A program made the position numbers and the translations under genes. Shown in pieces: positions 35,081 through 44,750 of a DNA stretch of 64,000 nucleotides. Location of the stretch: contig CP131915.1 of the NCBI GenBank assembly GCA_030704225.1, forward strand, positions 3,720,001-3,784,000, in the 5' to 3' direction. This stretch comes from Kosakonia sp. H02 (lineage in GTDB: Bacteria; Pseudomonadota; Gammaproteobacteria; Enterobacterales; Enterobacteriaceae). Below the pieces are notes generated by a model. It was given only the letters and a program-made list of their open reading frames with translations. It was not told where the DNA came from and ran no database searches. Every line of letters starts with the position of its first letter. The first letter of the stretch is position 1.

Positions 35081-35407
35081 ATGTTTAACAGACCGAACCG
35101 CCGAGATGTCGATGAAGGTGTCGAGGATATCAATAATGATGTCAGCCAGTTAGCCGATAGTCTGGAAGCCGTGCTCAAATCCTGGGGCAGTGATGCGAAA
35201 GACGAAGCGGAAATCGCACGTCGTAAAGCGAAAGCGCTGCTGAAAGAGACCCGCGCGCGCATGAATGGCCGTAACCGCGTACAACAGGCCGCCCGCGATG
35301 CGGTTGGCTGCGCAGGCACCTTTGTGAAAGAGAAACCGTTGTGCAGTGTCGGTGCTGCCGCTGCGGTCGGGATCTTCCTCGGCGCGCTACTTAGCCTGCG
35401 TCGTTAA
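35081..35407 (+). CDS. ygaM: YgaM, DUF883 (ElaB/YqjD-type) tail-anchored protein
   Basis: The 108-aa protein has a helical, charged N-terminal part (MFNRPNRRDVDEGVEDINND onward) and a C-terminal membrane anchor (SVGAAAAVGIFLGALLSLRR). This is the layout of ElaB/YqjD/YgaM, which bind ribosomes and anchor them at the inner membrane in stationary phase. E. coli YgaM is 109 aa and collinear. A strong terminator follows. Confidence 0.94.
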   Translation: MFNRPNRRDVDEGVEDINNDVSQLADSLEAVLKSWGSDAKDEAEIARRKAKALLKETRARMNGRNRVQQAARDAVGCAGTFVKEKPLCSVGAAAAVGIFLGALLSLRR

Positions 35408-35424
35408 TCGGTAAAAATACGTTC

Positions 35425-35459
35425 CAACCCCTGCGTGTCCTGTGGCGCGCAGGGGTTTT
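35425..35459 (+). terminator. Terminator after ygaM
   Basis: AACCCCTGCG (35425-35434) pairs with CGCAGGGGTT (35447-35456), followed by a T run up to 35459. It is a textbook intrinsic terminator 18 bp after the ygaM stop. Confidence 0.88.
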
Positions 35460-35550
35460 TCTTTGCCCTTCGCCCGCGTATCTGCGTATAAAATAGCGAC
35501 AATTTGCCCTTACCCATTCTGCTTATTACCTGGGCATTGTCTATGCCATT

Positions 35551-35597
35551 TTCCTATATATTGTGTGGTTGAATCTTTTAATAACTACATCTAGTAT
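35551..35597 (+). promoter_or_regulatory. Pair of NrdR boxes upstream of nrdHIEF
   Basis: TTCCTATATATTGTGT (35551-35566) and TAACTACATCTAGTAT (35582-35597) both resemble the NrdR consensus ACACWATATATWGTGT, and their centres are 31 bp apart, three helical turns. NrdR is known to repress all ribonucleotide reductase operons through such tandem boxes. The nrdH start is about 75 bp downstream. The second box is the weaker of the two. Confidence 0.75.
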
Positions 35598-35671
35598 TCA
35601 CTTCAGTAGCAAACATCCTAACTGACGCGACTCTTCGCGCCGCCCTTTCATTTTAAACGGAAATACGAATT

Positions 35672-35917
35672 ATGCGCATTACCATTTACACTCGAAATGA
35701 TTGTGTTCAGTGCCACGCCACCAAACGGGCAATGGAAAACCGGGGTGTTGAATTTGAAATGGTGAACGTTGACCATGTGCCGCAAGCTGCCGATGAGCTT
35801 CGCGCGATGGGTTTTCGTCAGTTGCCCGTGGTGGTTGCCGGTGAGACAAAATGGTCCGGTTTCCGCCCGGATATGATCAACCGCTTGCCAGGCGCACCTC
35901 GCGTCGCCAGCGCATGA
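35672..35917 (+). CDS. nrdH: NrdH, glutaredoxin-like reductant of class Ib ribonucleotide reductase
   Basis: The 81-aa thioredoxin-fold protein has the redox motif CVQC (residues 11-14) and the NrdH C-terminal signature WSGFRPDMINRL. It gives electrons to NrdEF. E. coli NrdH is 81 aa. Its stop overlaps the nrdI start (ATGA), beginning a four-gene operon nrdHIEF. Confidence 0.97.
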   Translation: MRITIYTRNDCVQCHATKRAMENRGVEFEMVNVDHVPQAADELRAMGFRQLPVVVAGETKWSGFRPDMINRLPGAPRVASA

Positions 35918-36324
35918 GCACCCTCGTCTACTTTTCCAGCAGCTCGGAAAACACCCGGCGCTTTATCACGCGCCTCGGGTTGCCCGCCGTGCGCATTCCG
36001 CTGAACGAGCGTGAGCGCATTCAAGTAGACGAACCTTATATTCTGGTGGTTCCCAGTTATGGCGGCGGCGGCACGGCAGGCGCTGTGCCGCGCCAGGTCA
36101 TTCGCTTTTTAAACGATCCCCATAACCGCGCCTTAATTCGCGGCGTGATTGCCGCCGGTAACCGCAATTTCGGCGAAGCTTACGCGCGCGCTGGCGATGT
36201 GGTGTCGCAAAAATGCGCTGTGCCGTATTTGTATCGTTTTGAGCTGATGGGAACCCAGCAGGACATCGACAATGTGCGTAAAGGAGTGAGCGAATTTTGG
36301 CAACGACAACCGCAGAGCGCGTGA
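35914..36324 (+). CDS. nrdI: NrdI, flavodoxin-like activator of NrdF
   Basis: The start overlapping the nrdH stop gives 136 aa, as in E. coli. The FMN-binding loops are present (VYFSSSSENTRRFI near the N-terminus; PSYGGGGTAGAVPRQVI; NRNFGEAYARAGD). NrdI supplies superoxide to build the dimanganese-tyrosyl radical in NrdF. Its 3' end overlaps nrdE by 28 bp. Confidence 0.97.
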   Translation: MSTLVYFSSSSENTRRFITRLGLPAVRIPLNERERIQVDEPYILVVPSYGGGGTAGAVPRQVIRFLNDPHNRALIRGVIAAGNRNFGEAYARAGDVVSQKCAVPYLYRFELMGTQQDIDNVRKGVSEFWQRQPQSA

Positions 36325-38441
36325 TGCAAACCACGCCCGATTTCCATGCGCTGAATGCCATGTTGAATCTTTATGATAAAGACGGCCGCATTCAGTTTGA
36401 AAAAGACCATCAGGCGGTCGACGCCTTTATGGCTCACCACGTGCGCCCGAATACCGTCACGTTTAACAGCCAGGATGAGCGGCTGAACTGGCTGGTTGAT
36501 GAAAATTATTACGATGAAAGCGTGCTGGCGCGTTATGACCGCGCGTTTGTGGTGGATTTAATTGCCCATGCGCACGCCCGCGGTTTTCGCTTCCAGACGT
36601 TCCTTGGCGCGTGGAAGTTCTACACCAGCTACACACTCAAAACCTTTGATGGCAAACGCTATCTGGAACATTTTGAAGATCGCGCCTGTATGGTGGCGCT
36701 GACGCTGGCACAGGGCGATACCGCACTCGCAGAGCAGCTAACGGAAGAGATTCTTTCCGGGCGCTTCCAGCCTGCGACACCGACTTTTCTGAACTGCGGT
36801 AAACAACAGCGCGGCGAACTGGTTTCCTGCTTCCTGCTGCGTATTGAAGACAATATGGAATCCATTGGCCGCGCGGTGAACTCGGCGTTGCAGCTCTCCA
36901 AACGCGGCGGCGGCGTGGCCTTTTTGCTCTCTAACCTGCGTGAAGCCGGTGCGCCAATCAAGCGCATTGAAAACCAGTCTTCCGGCGTGATCCCGGTAAT
37001 GAAAATGCTGGAAGATGCGTTTTCTTATGCTAATCAGCTTGGCGCACGCCAGGGCGCAGGCGCGGTGTATTTGCATGCCCATCACCCGGATATTTTGCGT
37101 TTCCTCGATACCAAGCGTGAAAACGCCGACGAGAAAATCCGCATCAAAACCCTGTCGCTGGGCGTCGTCATTCCCGATGTCACCTTCCGTCTGGCAAAAG
37201 AAAATGCGCAGATGGCGCTATTTTCGCCTTACGACGTTGAACGCCTGTACGGTAAGCCGTTTGGTGATGTGGCGATTAGCGAGATGTACGAGCAACTGCT
37301 CGCCGACGATCGCGTGCGCAAAACGTATATCAACGCCCGTGATTTCTTCCAGACGCTGGCGGAGATCCAGTTCGAATCCGGTTATCCGTACATCATGTTT
37401 GAAGATACGGTGAACCGCGCCAACCCGATTGCCGGGCGCATTAATATGAGCAACCTGTGCTCGGAGATTTTGCAGGTTAACAGCGCCTCGACCTTTGATG
37501 AAAACCTGGATTATGCCGAAACCGGGCGCGATATCTCCTGTAACCTCGGTTCGCTGAATATCGCTCACACCATGGATTCACCGGACTTTGGTCGCACGGT
37601 AGAAACCGCGATCCGCGGCTTAACCGCGGTGTCGGATATGAGCCACATTCGCTCGGTGCCGTCGGTGGAAATCGGCAACGCCGCGTCGCATGCTATCGGC
37701 CTTGGGCAGATGAACCTGCACGGCTATCTGGCGCGGGAAGGCATCGCGTATGGCAGCCCGGAAGGGCTGGATTTCACCAACTTCTATTTCTACACCATCA
37801 CCTGGCATGCGCTGCATACCTCAATGATGATCGCCCGTGAGCGCGGGCAGCAGTTTGCCGGTTTCCCGGCCTCGCGCTATGCCAGCGGTGAGTATTTCAA
37901 CCAGTATCTGGAAAGTGACTGGCAACCGAAAACGCAGAAAGTCCGTGCGCTGTTTGAACGTGCCGGCATCACCATTCCCACGCGCGAAATGTGGCAGCAA
38001 CTGCGCGAGGATGTGATGCGCTACGGCATCTATAACCAGAATTTACAGGCGGTTCCGCCGACCGGTTCTATTTCCTATATCAATCATGCGACCTCCAGCA
38101 TTCACCCGATTGTGTCGAAGATTGAAATCCGCAAGGAAGGCAAAACCGGGCGCGTCTATTACCCGGCACCATTTATGACTAATGAGAACCTGGCGCTGTA
38201 TGAAGATGCGTATGAAATCGGGCCGGAGAAAATCATAGATACCTACGCCGAAGCCACGCGCCATGTCGATCAGGGCCTGTCGCTGACGTTGTTCTTTAAA
38301 GACACCGCGACGACACGCGATATCAACAAAGCGCAGATTTACGCCTGGAAAAAAGGCATCAAGTCGCTGTATTACATCCGCCTGCGCCAGCTTGCGCTGG
38401 AAGGCACCGAGATCCAGGGCTGCGTGTCCTGCGCGTTGTAA
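36297..38441 (+). CDS. nrdE: NrdE, class Ib ribonucleotide reductase large subunit
   Basis: The 714-aa catalytic subunit reduces ribonucleoside diphosphates. It is the same length as E. coli NrdE and collinear from ATTTAERVM to the C-terminal redox pair GCVSCAL. Active-site features include the NLCSEI cysteine and CNLGSLN. Translation begins at a TTG (36297) inside nrdI, with GGAGTGAG just upstream. The family's N-terminal sequence supports this start. Its overlap with nrdI implies translational coupling. Confidence 0.97.
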   Translation: MATTTAERVMQTTPDFHALNAMLNLYDKDGRIQFEKDHQAVDAFMAHHVRPNTVTFNSQDERLNWLVDENYYDESVLARYDRAFVVDLIAHAHARGFRFQTFLGAWKFYTSYTLKTFDGKRYLEHFEDRACMVALTLAQGDTALAEQLTEEILSGRFQPATPTFLNCGKQQRGELVSCFLLRIEDNMESIGRAVNSALQLSKRGGGVAFLLSNLREAGAPIKRIENQSSGVIPVMKMLEDAFSYANQLGARQGAGAVYLHAHHPDILRFLDTKRENADEKIRIKTLSLGVVIPDVTFRLAKENAQMALFSPYDVERLYGKPFGDVAISEMYEQLLADDRVRKTYINARDFFQTLAEIQFESGYPYIMFEDTVNRANPIAGRINMSNLCSEILQVNSASTFDENLDYAETGRDISCNLGSLNIAHTMDSPDFGRTVETAIRGLTAVSDMSHIRSVPSVEIGNAASHAIGLGQMNLHGYLAREGIAYGSPEGLDFTNFYFYTITWHALHTSMMIARERGQQFAGFPASRYASGEYFNQYLESDWQPKTQKVRALFERAGITIPTREMWQQLREDVMRYGIYNQNLQAVPPTGSISYINHATSSIHPIVSKIEIRKEGKTGRVYYPAPFMTNENLALYEDAYEIGPEKIIDTYAEATRHVDQGLSLTLFFKDTATTRDINKAQIYAWKKGIKSLYYIRLRQLALEGTEIQGCVSCAL

Positions 38442-38451
38442 GGAGAAAAGG

Positions 38452-39414
38452 ATGAGCCCACTATCACGCGTCAGCGCGGTGAACTGGAACAAAATTCAGG
38501 ACGATAAAGACCTGGAAGTGTGGAACCGGCTGACCAGTAACTTCTGGCTGCCGGAAAAAGTGCCGCTGTCGAACGATATTCCCGCCTGGCAGACCTTAAG
38601 CCCGGCGGAGCAGCAACTGACCATTCGCGTGTTTACCGGCCTGACGCTGCTCGACACTATTCAGAACACCGTTGGCGCGCCTGCGCTGATGGCGGATTCG
38701 CTGACGCCGCACGAAGAAGCGGTGTTATCGAATGTCAGTTTTATGGAAGCGGTACACGCCCGTTCGTACAGCTCGATTTTTTCGACGCTGTGCCAGAGCA
38801 AAGATGTTGATGCGGCTTACGCCTGGAGTGAGGAGAACAGCGCGTTGCAGCGTAAAGCGCAGATAATCCTGACCCATTACCGCGCCGATGAGCCGCTGAA
38901 AAAGAAAATCGCCAGCGTCTTTCTCGAGTCGTTCCTGTTCTATTCCGGCTTCTGGTTGCCGATGTACTGGTCGAGCCGCGGCAAACTGACCAACACCGCC
39001 GATTTGATTCGCCTGATTATTCGCGATGAAGCGGTGCACGGTTATTACATCGGCTATAAGTACCAGAAAGGATTAGAGAAAGTGAGTGCAGAAAAACGCG
39101 AAGCGCTAAAAGGCTTTGCGCTGGATCTGCTGATGGATCTCTACGATAACGAACTCACCTACACGGAAGATTTATACGCGAACAGCGGTTGGGTGGAGGA
39201 TGTGAAAGCATTTCTCTGCTACAACGCCAACAAAGCGATGATGAACCTCGGTTATGACGCGCTGTTCCCGCCGGAAATGGCGGATGTTAACCCGGCTATT
39301 CTTTCCGCGCTGTCGCCAAACGCCGATGAAAACCACGACTTTTTCTCCGGTTCAGGCTCGTCGTATGTGATGGGCAAAGCGGTTGAAACCGAAGACGAAG
39401 ACTGGAATTTCTGA
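38452..39414 (+). CDS. nrdF: NrdF, class Ib ribonucleotide reductase small subunit
   Basis: The start at 38452 (AAGGAG site, 10 bp after nrdE) gives 320 aa (E. coli 319). The metal ligands are in HEEAVLSNVSFMEAVHARSY and IIRDEAVHGYYIGYKYQ. The C-terminal peptide AVETEDEDWNF docks with NrdE. It houses the Mn(III)2-tyrosyl radical cofactor. It matters under iron limitation and oxidative stress in enterobacteria. Confidence 0.97.
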   Translation: MSPLSRVSAVNWNKIQDDKDLEVWNRLTSNFWLPEKVPLSNDIPAWQTLSPAEQQLTIRVFTGLTLLDTIQNTVGAPALMADSLTPHEEAVLSNVSFMEAVHARSYSSIFSTLCQSKDVDAAYAWSEENSALQRKAQIILTHYRADEPLKKKIASVFLESFLFYSGFWLPMYWSSRGKLTNTADLIRLIIRDEAVHGYYIGYKYQKGLEKVSAEKREALKGFALDLLMDLYDNELTYTEDLYANSGWVEDVKAFLCYNANKAMMNLGYDALFPPEMADVNPAILSALSPNADENHDFFSGSGSSYVMGKAVETEDEDWNF

Positions 39415-39421
39415 CTGCCCT

Positions 39422-39445
39422 CTCCTCTCCCGGCAGGGAGAGGAG
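39422..39445 (+). terminator. Hairpin after nrdF
   Basis: CTCCTCTCCC (39422-39431) and GGGAGAGGAG (39436-39445) form a perfect 10-bp stem with a GGCA loop, directly after the nrdF stop. Only TATTCCTCTG follows, so termination may be partial. Confidence 0.6.
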
Positions 39446-39696
39446 TATTCCTCTGTTAAATAACCCGCTGCGTAAAAAGCTTTTGATTAATTTAATCATA
39501 TTTGCGTAATTTCTCAGCACAATATTCCCACAGGATCTACACTGTAATTTCCCCGTCATTTTCATCTGAATCGGTACAATTCAGATGCGATCCCCCGATG
39601 AATTCAAAAAAAATATCACCCGGCGTTAGCCCTTATCTCATGGGAAATAGAGACGATTCTGCACCCGATAATTCCGCCAGGCCCGGCAATTGAGGG

Positions 39697-39724
39697 TTGT
39701 CTCAGAGTGAGAGTATGGTAGGGT
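39697..39724 (+). promoter_or_regulatory. proU P2-like promoter
   Basis: TTGTCT (39697-39702) and TAGGGT (39719-39724) are separated by 16 bp. They sit 67 bp before proV in a region that keeps the E. coli proU leader (TAGCATATCGACATAATAAA, then CAGGAACTC before the start). In E. coli this sigma-70 promoter drives osmotic induction, with H-NS binding to nearby DNA. The rest of the 377-bp space between nrdF and proV holds no gene. Confidence 0.65.
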
Positions 39725-39791
39725 ATGACCAGTCAATTATTCTCACTGGGTAGCATATCGACATAATAAATAACAGGAACTCTTTTATTGC

Positions 39792-40994
39792 ATGGCAATT
39801 AAATTAGAAGTTAAAAATCTATATAAAGTATTTGGCGAGCATCCGCAGCGAGCTTTCAAATATATTGAAAAAGGACTTTCGAAAGAAGAAATACTGGAAA
39901 AAACGGGTCTGTCGCTTGGCGTTAAAGACGCCAGTCTGGCCATTGAAGAAGGCGAGATATTTGTCATCATGGGGTTATCCGGTTCGGGTAAATCCACTAT
40001 GGTACGCCTTCTCAATCGCCTGATTGAACCCACCCGCGGACAGGTGCTGATCGACGGCGTAGATATCGCCAAAATATCAGATGCCGAGTTGCGCGAGGTG
40101 CGCAGGAAAAAGATTGCGATGGTCTTCCAGTCATTTGCGCTGATGCCCCATATGACGGTGCTGGATAATACCGCATTCGGTATGGAATTAGCGGGCGTTC
40201 CGGCGCAGGCGCGCCAGGAAAAAGCGCTGGATGCGCTGCGCCAGGTGGGTCTGGAAAATTATGCTCACGGCTACCCGGATGAACTCTCCGGCGGCATGCG
40301 CCAGCGCGTGGGTCTGGCCCGCGCATTAGCCATCAATCCCGATATTTTATTAATGGATGAAGCCTTCTCGGCGCTCGATCCATTAATTCGTACGGAAATG
40401 CAGGATGAGCTGGTGAAGCTTCAGGCGAAACATCAGCGCACCGTAGTGTTTATTTCCCACGATCTGGATGAAGCGATGCGCATTGGCGACCGGATTGCCA
40501 TTATGCAAAACGGCGAAGTGGTTCAGGTCGGCACGCCGGATGAGATTTTGAATAATCCGGCCAATGATTATGTGCGCACCTTCTTCCGCGGGGTGGATAT
40601 CAGCCAGGTGTTCAGCGCGAAAGATATTGCGCGCCGCACACCGGTGGGATTGATTCGCAAGACGCCGGGTTTCGGCCCGCGTTCAGCGCTGAAAGTATTG
40701 CAGGATGAAGACCGTGAATATGGTTATGTGATTGAGCGCGGCAATAAATTTGTCGGCATTGTCTCCATCGACTCCCTGAAAGCGGCGTTAGGCCAAAACC
40801 TGGGTATCGATGCGGCGTTAATTGACTCTCCGCTCGCAGTCGATGCGGAAACGCCGCTTAGCGAGTTGCTCTCCCATGTTGGACAAGCGCCCTGTGCGGT
40901 GCCGGTAGTGGGTGAAGAACAACAGTACGTGGGCATCATTTCGAAACGAATGCTGCTGCAAGCTTTAGATCGCGAGGGGGCAAACAATGGCTGA
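39792..40994 (+). CDS. proV: ProV, glycine betaine/proline ABC importer ATPase
   Basis: The 400-aa protein is the same length as E. coli ProV. It begins MAIKLEVKNLYKVFGEHPQR, with Walker A GLSGSGKST, ABC signature LSGGMRQRVG, Walker B ILLMDEAFSALDP and H-loop ISHDL. Two C-terminal CBS domains (about 280-395) act as the osmotic or ionic sensor. It is the first gene of proVWX and overlaps proW by 8 bp. Confidence 0.97.
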   Translation: MAIKLEVKNLYKVFGEHPQRAFKYIEKGLSKEEILEKTGLSLGVKDASLAIEEGEIFVIMGLSGSGKSTMVRLLNRLIEPTRGQVLIDGVDIAKISDAELREVRRKKIAMVFQSFALMPHMTVLDNTAFGMELAGVPAQARQEKALDALRQVGLENYAHGYPDELSGGMRQRVGLARALAINPDILLMDEAFSALDPLIRTEMQDELVKLQAKHQRTVVFISHDLDEAMRIGDRIAIMQNGEVVQVGTPDEILNNPANDYVRTFFRGVDISQVFSAKDIARRTPVGLIRKTPGFGPRSALKVLQDEDREYGYVIERGNKFVGIVSIDSLKAALGQNLGIDAALIDSPLAVDAETPLSELLSHVGQAPCAVPVVGEEQQYVGIISKRMLLQALDREGANNG

Positions 40995-42054
40995 TCAAAA
41001 TAATCCGTGGGATAGCGCACCGGCAACGGACAACGCGGCACAATCTGCCGATGCATGGGGCGGCGGCGGTTCTGCCGCACCGGCCGATAGCGGCGGCGCA
41101 GACTGGCTGCACAGCGCGCCAACACCGGCTCCCGAACATTTCAATATTATGGATCCGTTCCATAAGACGCTGATCCCGCTCGATAGCTGGGTGACGCAGG
41201 CGATCGACTGGGTGGTGATGCATTTCCGCCCGGTGTTCCAGGGGATCCGCATCCCGGTGGATTACATTCTTAGCGGCTTCCAGCAGTTGTTGTTGGGAAT
41301 GCCGTCACCGGTGGCGATTATCGTCTTCTCACTGATTGCCTGGCAGATGAGCAGCGCCGGGATGGGCGTGGCGACGCTGGTATCGTTGATTGCGATTGGC
41401 GCGATTGGCGCCTGGTCGCAGGCAATGGTGACGCTGGCCCTGGTGCTGACGGCGCTACTGTTCTGCGTGGTGATCGGTTTGCCGATGGGCATCTGGCTGG
41501 CGCGAAGCCAGCGGGCGGCGAAAATTATTCGCCCGTTGCTGGATGCGATGCAGACCACGCCAGCGTTTGTTTACCTGGTGCCGATTGTGATGCTGTTTGG
41601 TATCGGCAATGTGCCAGGCGTGGTGGTGACGATTATCTTCGCCCTGCCGCCGGTGGTGCGCCTGACTATTCTTGGGATTAACCAGGTCCCGGCTGATTTG
41701 ATTGAAGCGTCTCGCTCATTTGGTGCCAGCCCGCGCCAGATGTTGTTCAAAGTACAGTTACCGCTGGCCATGCCAACCATTATGGCGGGAATTAACCAGA
41801 CGTTGATGCTTGCCCTCTCCATGGTAGTGATCGCCTCGATGATCGCCGTTGGTGGGCTTGGCCAGATGGTACTGCGCGGTATTGGCCGCCTTGATATGGG
41901 GCTTGCCACCGTTGGCGGCGTGGGGATCGTTATCCTCGCCATCATTCTCGACCGCCTGACCCAGGCTGTCGGTCGCGATTCCCGCAGCCGCGGTAATCGT
42001 CGCTGGTATCAAACCGGCCCGCTGGGTCTGCTGACCCGTCCATTCGCAAAATAA
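40987..42054 (+). CDS. proW: ProW, glycine betaine/proline ABC importer permease
   Basis: The 355-aa permease (E. coli 354) has a long hydrophilic N-terminal tail rich in Ala, Gly and Ser (residues 1-60), which is periplasmic in ProW, then seven or so membrane segments. The EAA loop is DLIEASRSFGASPRQMLFKV. The gene starts inside the end of proV and precedes proX by 63 bp. Confidence 0.97.
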   Translation: MADQNNPWDSAPATDNAAQSADAWGGGGSAAPADSGGADWLHSAPTPAPEHFNIMDPFHKTLIPLDSWVTQAIDWVVMHFRPVFQGIRIPVDYILSGFQQLLLGMPSPVAIIVFSLIAWQMSSAGMGVATLVSLIAIGAIGAWSQAMVTLALVLTALLFCVVIGLPMGIWLARSQRAAKIIRPLLDAMQTTPAFVYLVPIVMLFGIGNVPGVVVTIIFALPPVVRLTILGINQVPADLIEASRSFGASPRQMLFKVQLPLAMPTIMAGINQTLMLALSMVVIASMIAVGGLGQMVLRGIGRLDMGLATVGGVGIVILAIILDRLTQAVGRDSRSRGNRRWYQTGPLGLLTRPFAK

Positions 42055-42117
42055 TTCTGTTGCCCGGCGCACCCCGCGTCGGGCAAGAGTGTCCCACCTG
42101 AAAAATAAGGAACAACG

Positions 42118-43119
42118 ATGCGACATAGCGTACTTTTTGCCACAGCGTTTGCCACCCTTGTCTCTACCAGCACGTTTGCAGCCGATGCAGATTTGCCAGG
42201 CAAAGGCATTACCGTAAAGCCTTTTCAAAGCACCATTGCGGAAGAAACCTTCCAGACCCTGCTGGTCAGCCGCGGCCTTGAAAAACTCGGTTATACAGTG
42301 AATAAACCCGACGAAGTGGATTACAACGTCGGTTACACCTCGCTTGCCGCAGGTGATGAGACCTTTACCGCCGTGAACTGGCAACCGCTGCATGACGATA
42401 TGTATGCCGCCGCCGGTGGCGATAAGAAGTTCTACCGCGAAGGCACCTTTGTCACCGGTGCAGCGCAGGGTTACTTGATCGACAAAAAAACCGCCGATAA
42501 GTATCACATCACCAATATTGAGCAGTTAAAAGACCCGAAAATCGCCAAACTGTTCGACACCAATGGTGATGGCAAAGCCGACATGACCGGGTGTACACCA
42601 GGCTGGGGCTGTGAGGCGGTGATTAATCACCAAATCGACGCCTATGGGCTGGATAAAACCGTGGTACATAACCAGGGCAACTACGCAGCGATGATGGCGG
42701 ATACCATTACCCGCTTTAAAGAAGGCAAACCGATCCTTTATTACACCTGGACGCCGTACTGGGTGAGCGATGTGCTGAAACCGGGTAAAGATGTGGTCTG
42801 GTTGCAGGTGCCGTTCTCGTCCCTGCCGGGTGAGCAGAAAGATATCGACACCAAACTGCCGAACGGAATGAACTATGGCTTCCCGGTAAACTCCATGCAC
42901 ATTGTGGCGAATAAAGCCTGGGCGGAGAAAAACCCGGCGGCGGCGAAGCTGTTCGCAGTGATGAAATTGCCGCTGGCGGATATTAATGCGCAGAACGCCA
43001 TGATGCACGAAGGCAAAGCTTCGGAAGCGGATATTCAGGGCCACGTTGATGGCTGGATCAAAGCGCACCAACAGCAGTTTGACGGCTGGGTGAAAGAAGC
43101 GCTGGCCGCGCAGAAATAA
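42118..43119 (+). CDS. proX: ProX, periplasmic glycine betaine-binding protein
   Basis: The 333-aa precursor has a signal peptide (MRHSVLFATAFATLVSTSTF, cleavage after AA). Its mature domain has the tryptophans that form the aromatic betaine box (TAVNWQPLHDDM, YYTWTPYWVS, CTPGWGCE). E. coli ProX is 330 aa. AAGGA precedes the ATG. The highly conserved operon should confer osmoprotectant uptake. Confidence 0.97.
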   Translation: MRHSVLFATAFATLVSTSTFAADADLPGKGITVKPFQSTIAEETFQTLLVSRGLEKLGYTVNKPDEVDYNVGYTSLAAGDETFTAVNWQPLHDDMYAAAGGDKKFYREGTFVTGAAQGYLIDKKTADKYHITNIEQLKDPKIAKLFDTNGDGKADMTGCTPGWGCEAVINHQIDAYGLDKTVVHNQGNYAAMMADTITRFKEGKPILYYTWTPYWVSDVLKPGKDVVWLQVPFSSLPGEQKDIDTKLPNGMNYGFPVNSMHIVANKAWAEKNPAAAKLFAVMKLPLADINAQNAMMHEGKASEADIQGHVDGWIKAHQQQFDGWVKEALAAQK

Positions 43120-43143
43120 CGCCTTTTCCGCAATAAACGTATC

Positions 43144-43178
43144 AAAGCGCCATCGGGTTTCTGCCGGATGGCGCTTTT
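43144..43178 (+). terminator. Terminator of proVWX
   Basis: AAAGCGCCATC (from 43144) pairs with GATGGCGCTTT, followed by TTGTG, about 25 bp after proX. It is a clear intrinsic terminator with an 11-bp stem. Confidence 0.85.
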
Positions 43179-43279
43179 GTGTATCTCTCATGCCCGGGCA
43201 TCCTGCACATACGACAACACATAATCACAATCAATTGGTTATGATGGGTTTCTGACAAAACCATTATCTGACTTTTCTT

Positions 43280-44464
43280 ATGACAAAACCCAACCAGGGC
43301 CTGAGCCCGGCGCTGATCGCGCTGATGTCCATTGCCACCGGCCTTGCCGTCGCCAGTAACTATTACCCGCAGCCGTTGCTGGATACTATCGCCAACGCCT
43401 TTTCGCTCTCGCCAAACCAGGCGGGATTTATTGTGACCGCCGCACAGCTTGGCTATGCCGCCGGCTTACTGTTCCTGGTGCCGCTTGGCGATATGTTTGA
43501 ACGCCGCACATTGATTGTGGTGATGACACTACTGTCGGCGGGCGGCATGTTAATCACCGCCAGTAGCCCGTCCCTGAGCTTGATGATCCTCGGTACCGCG
43601 CTGACCGGCCTGTTTTCCGTGGTGGCGCAAATCCTCGTCCCGCTGGCGGCTACACTTGCGACACCCGAGACACGCGGCAAAGTGGTCGGCACCATTATGA
43701 GCGGCCTGCTGCTCGGCATTTTGCTTGCGCGCACCGTTGCCGGGCTGCTTGCCACCCTCGGCGGCTGGCGCACCGTTTACTGGGTCGCCAGCGTGTTAAT
43801 GGCGCTGATGGCGCTGGCCCTGTGGCGTGGTCTGCCGAAAATAAAGCAGGAGACGCACCTCAACTATCCGCAGTTGCTCGGCTCGGTGTTTACCCTCTTT
43901 GCTGGCGATAAACTGCTGCGCACCCGCGCGCTGCTCGGCTGCTTGTGCTTCGCCAACTTTAGCGTGTTGTGGACGTCGATGGCGTTCCTGCTGGCCTCAC
44001 CGCCGTTTAACTTCTCTGACGCTGTCATCGGCCTGTTTGGCCTGGTGGGCGCAGCGGGTGCATTAGGCGCGCGGCAGGCAGGCACGCTGGCGGATAAAGG
44101 CAAATCGCATCTCACCACGACCGCTGGCCTCATTTTTCTGCTGCTGTCATGGATTGCCACCTGGTTTGGTCACAGCTCGGTTGCTGCACTGATTATTGGC
44201 ATTATCGTGCTCGATCTCACCGTGCAGGCGGTACATATCACCAACCAGACGATTATCTACCGCGTAAATCCGGATGCGCGTAACCGCCTGACCGCCGGGT
44301 ATATGACCAGCTACTTTATCGGTGGCGCGGCGGGTTCATTGATTTCCGCCTCGGCGTGGCAGCATGCGGGCTGGACCGGTGTTTGCGTGGCCGGTAGTAC
44401 GCTTGCGGTGCTGAATTTGCTGGTGTGGTGGCGAGGATTTCACCATCAAGAGGCGGCAAGCTAA
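43280..44464 (+). CDS. ygaY: YgaY-type MFS transporter
   Basis: The 394-aa protein has 12 membrane segments and the MFS motif between segments 2 and 3 (PLGDMFERRT). It sits between proX and the mprA-emrAB locus, the place of ygaY, which is broken in E. coli K-12 but appears intact here. It belongs to the drug:H+ antiporter-like group of the YnfM kind. The substrate is unknown. Confidence 0.88.
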   Translation: MTKPNQGLSPALIALMSIATGLAVASNYYPQPLLDTIANAFSLSPNQAGFIVTAAQLGYAAGLLFLVPLGDMFERRTLIVVMTLLSAGGMLITASSPSLSLMILGTALTGLFSVVAQILVPLAATLATPETRGKVVGTIMSGLLLGILLARTVAGLLATLGGWRTVYWVASVLMALMALALWRGLPKIKQETHLNYPQLLGSVFTLFAGDKLLRTRALLGCLCFANFSVLWTSMAFLLASPPFNFSDAVIGLFGLVGAAGALGARQAGTLADKGKSHLTTTAGLIFLLLSWIATWFGHSSVAALIIGIIVLDLTVQAVHITNQTIIYRVNPDARNRLTAGYMTSYFIGGAAGSLISASAWQHAGWTGVCVAGSTLAVLNLLVWWRGFHHQEAAS

Positions 44465-44587
44465 GCAGTCGCTCACGTTTACGCGTTGCGGTTAAAAACC
44501 GGGGTGTTAACACGCTCCTCAGTCTGCTAAGGTTAAGGGACTTGTTTATCCCGGTTATATTAACGTGTGTGATATATAACAAACATT

Positions 44588-44750
44588 ATGGATATGGAAT
44601 GTTCATCTACCGTAACGGCCAGGTCTGAAAAGGCAGCAATGCTCACGGAAGACATCAAAGAAAAGCGTTCAATGGTGCTCAGTTACCTCCCTGTTGCTGG
44701 TGCGTTTGCCGTTGGCATGAACATCCCCCGTCCCGTTTTTACTCCCCTGG
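44588..44750 (+). pseudogene. ygaZ: Relic of the 5' end of ygaZ
   Basis: The frame from 44588 translates to a short tail, then KRSMVLSYLPVAGAFAVGMN and IPRPVFTPLA. This aligns with the beginning of YgaZ (SLPIVISYIPVAFAFGLNAT, then RLGFSPLE), the large subunit of the YgaZH branched-chain amino acid exporter. Homology stops after about 50 codons and AT-rich DNA leads straight into mprA. The rest of ygaZ and all of ygaH, which lie here in E. coli, are gone. The reading frame runs on to 44869 by chance. Confidence 0.65.
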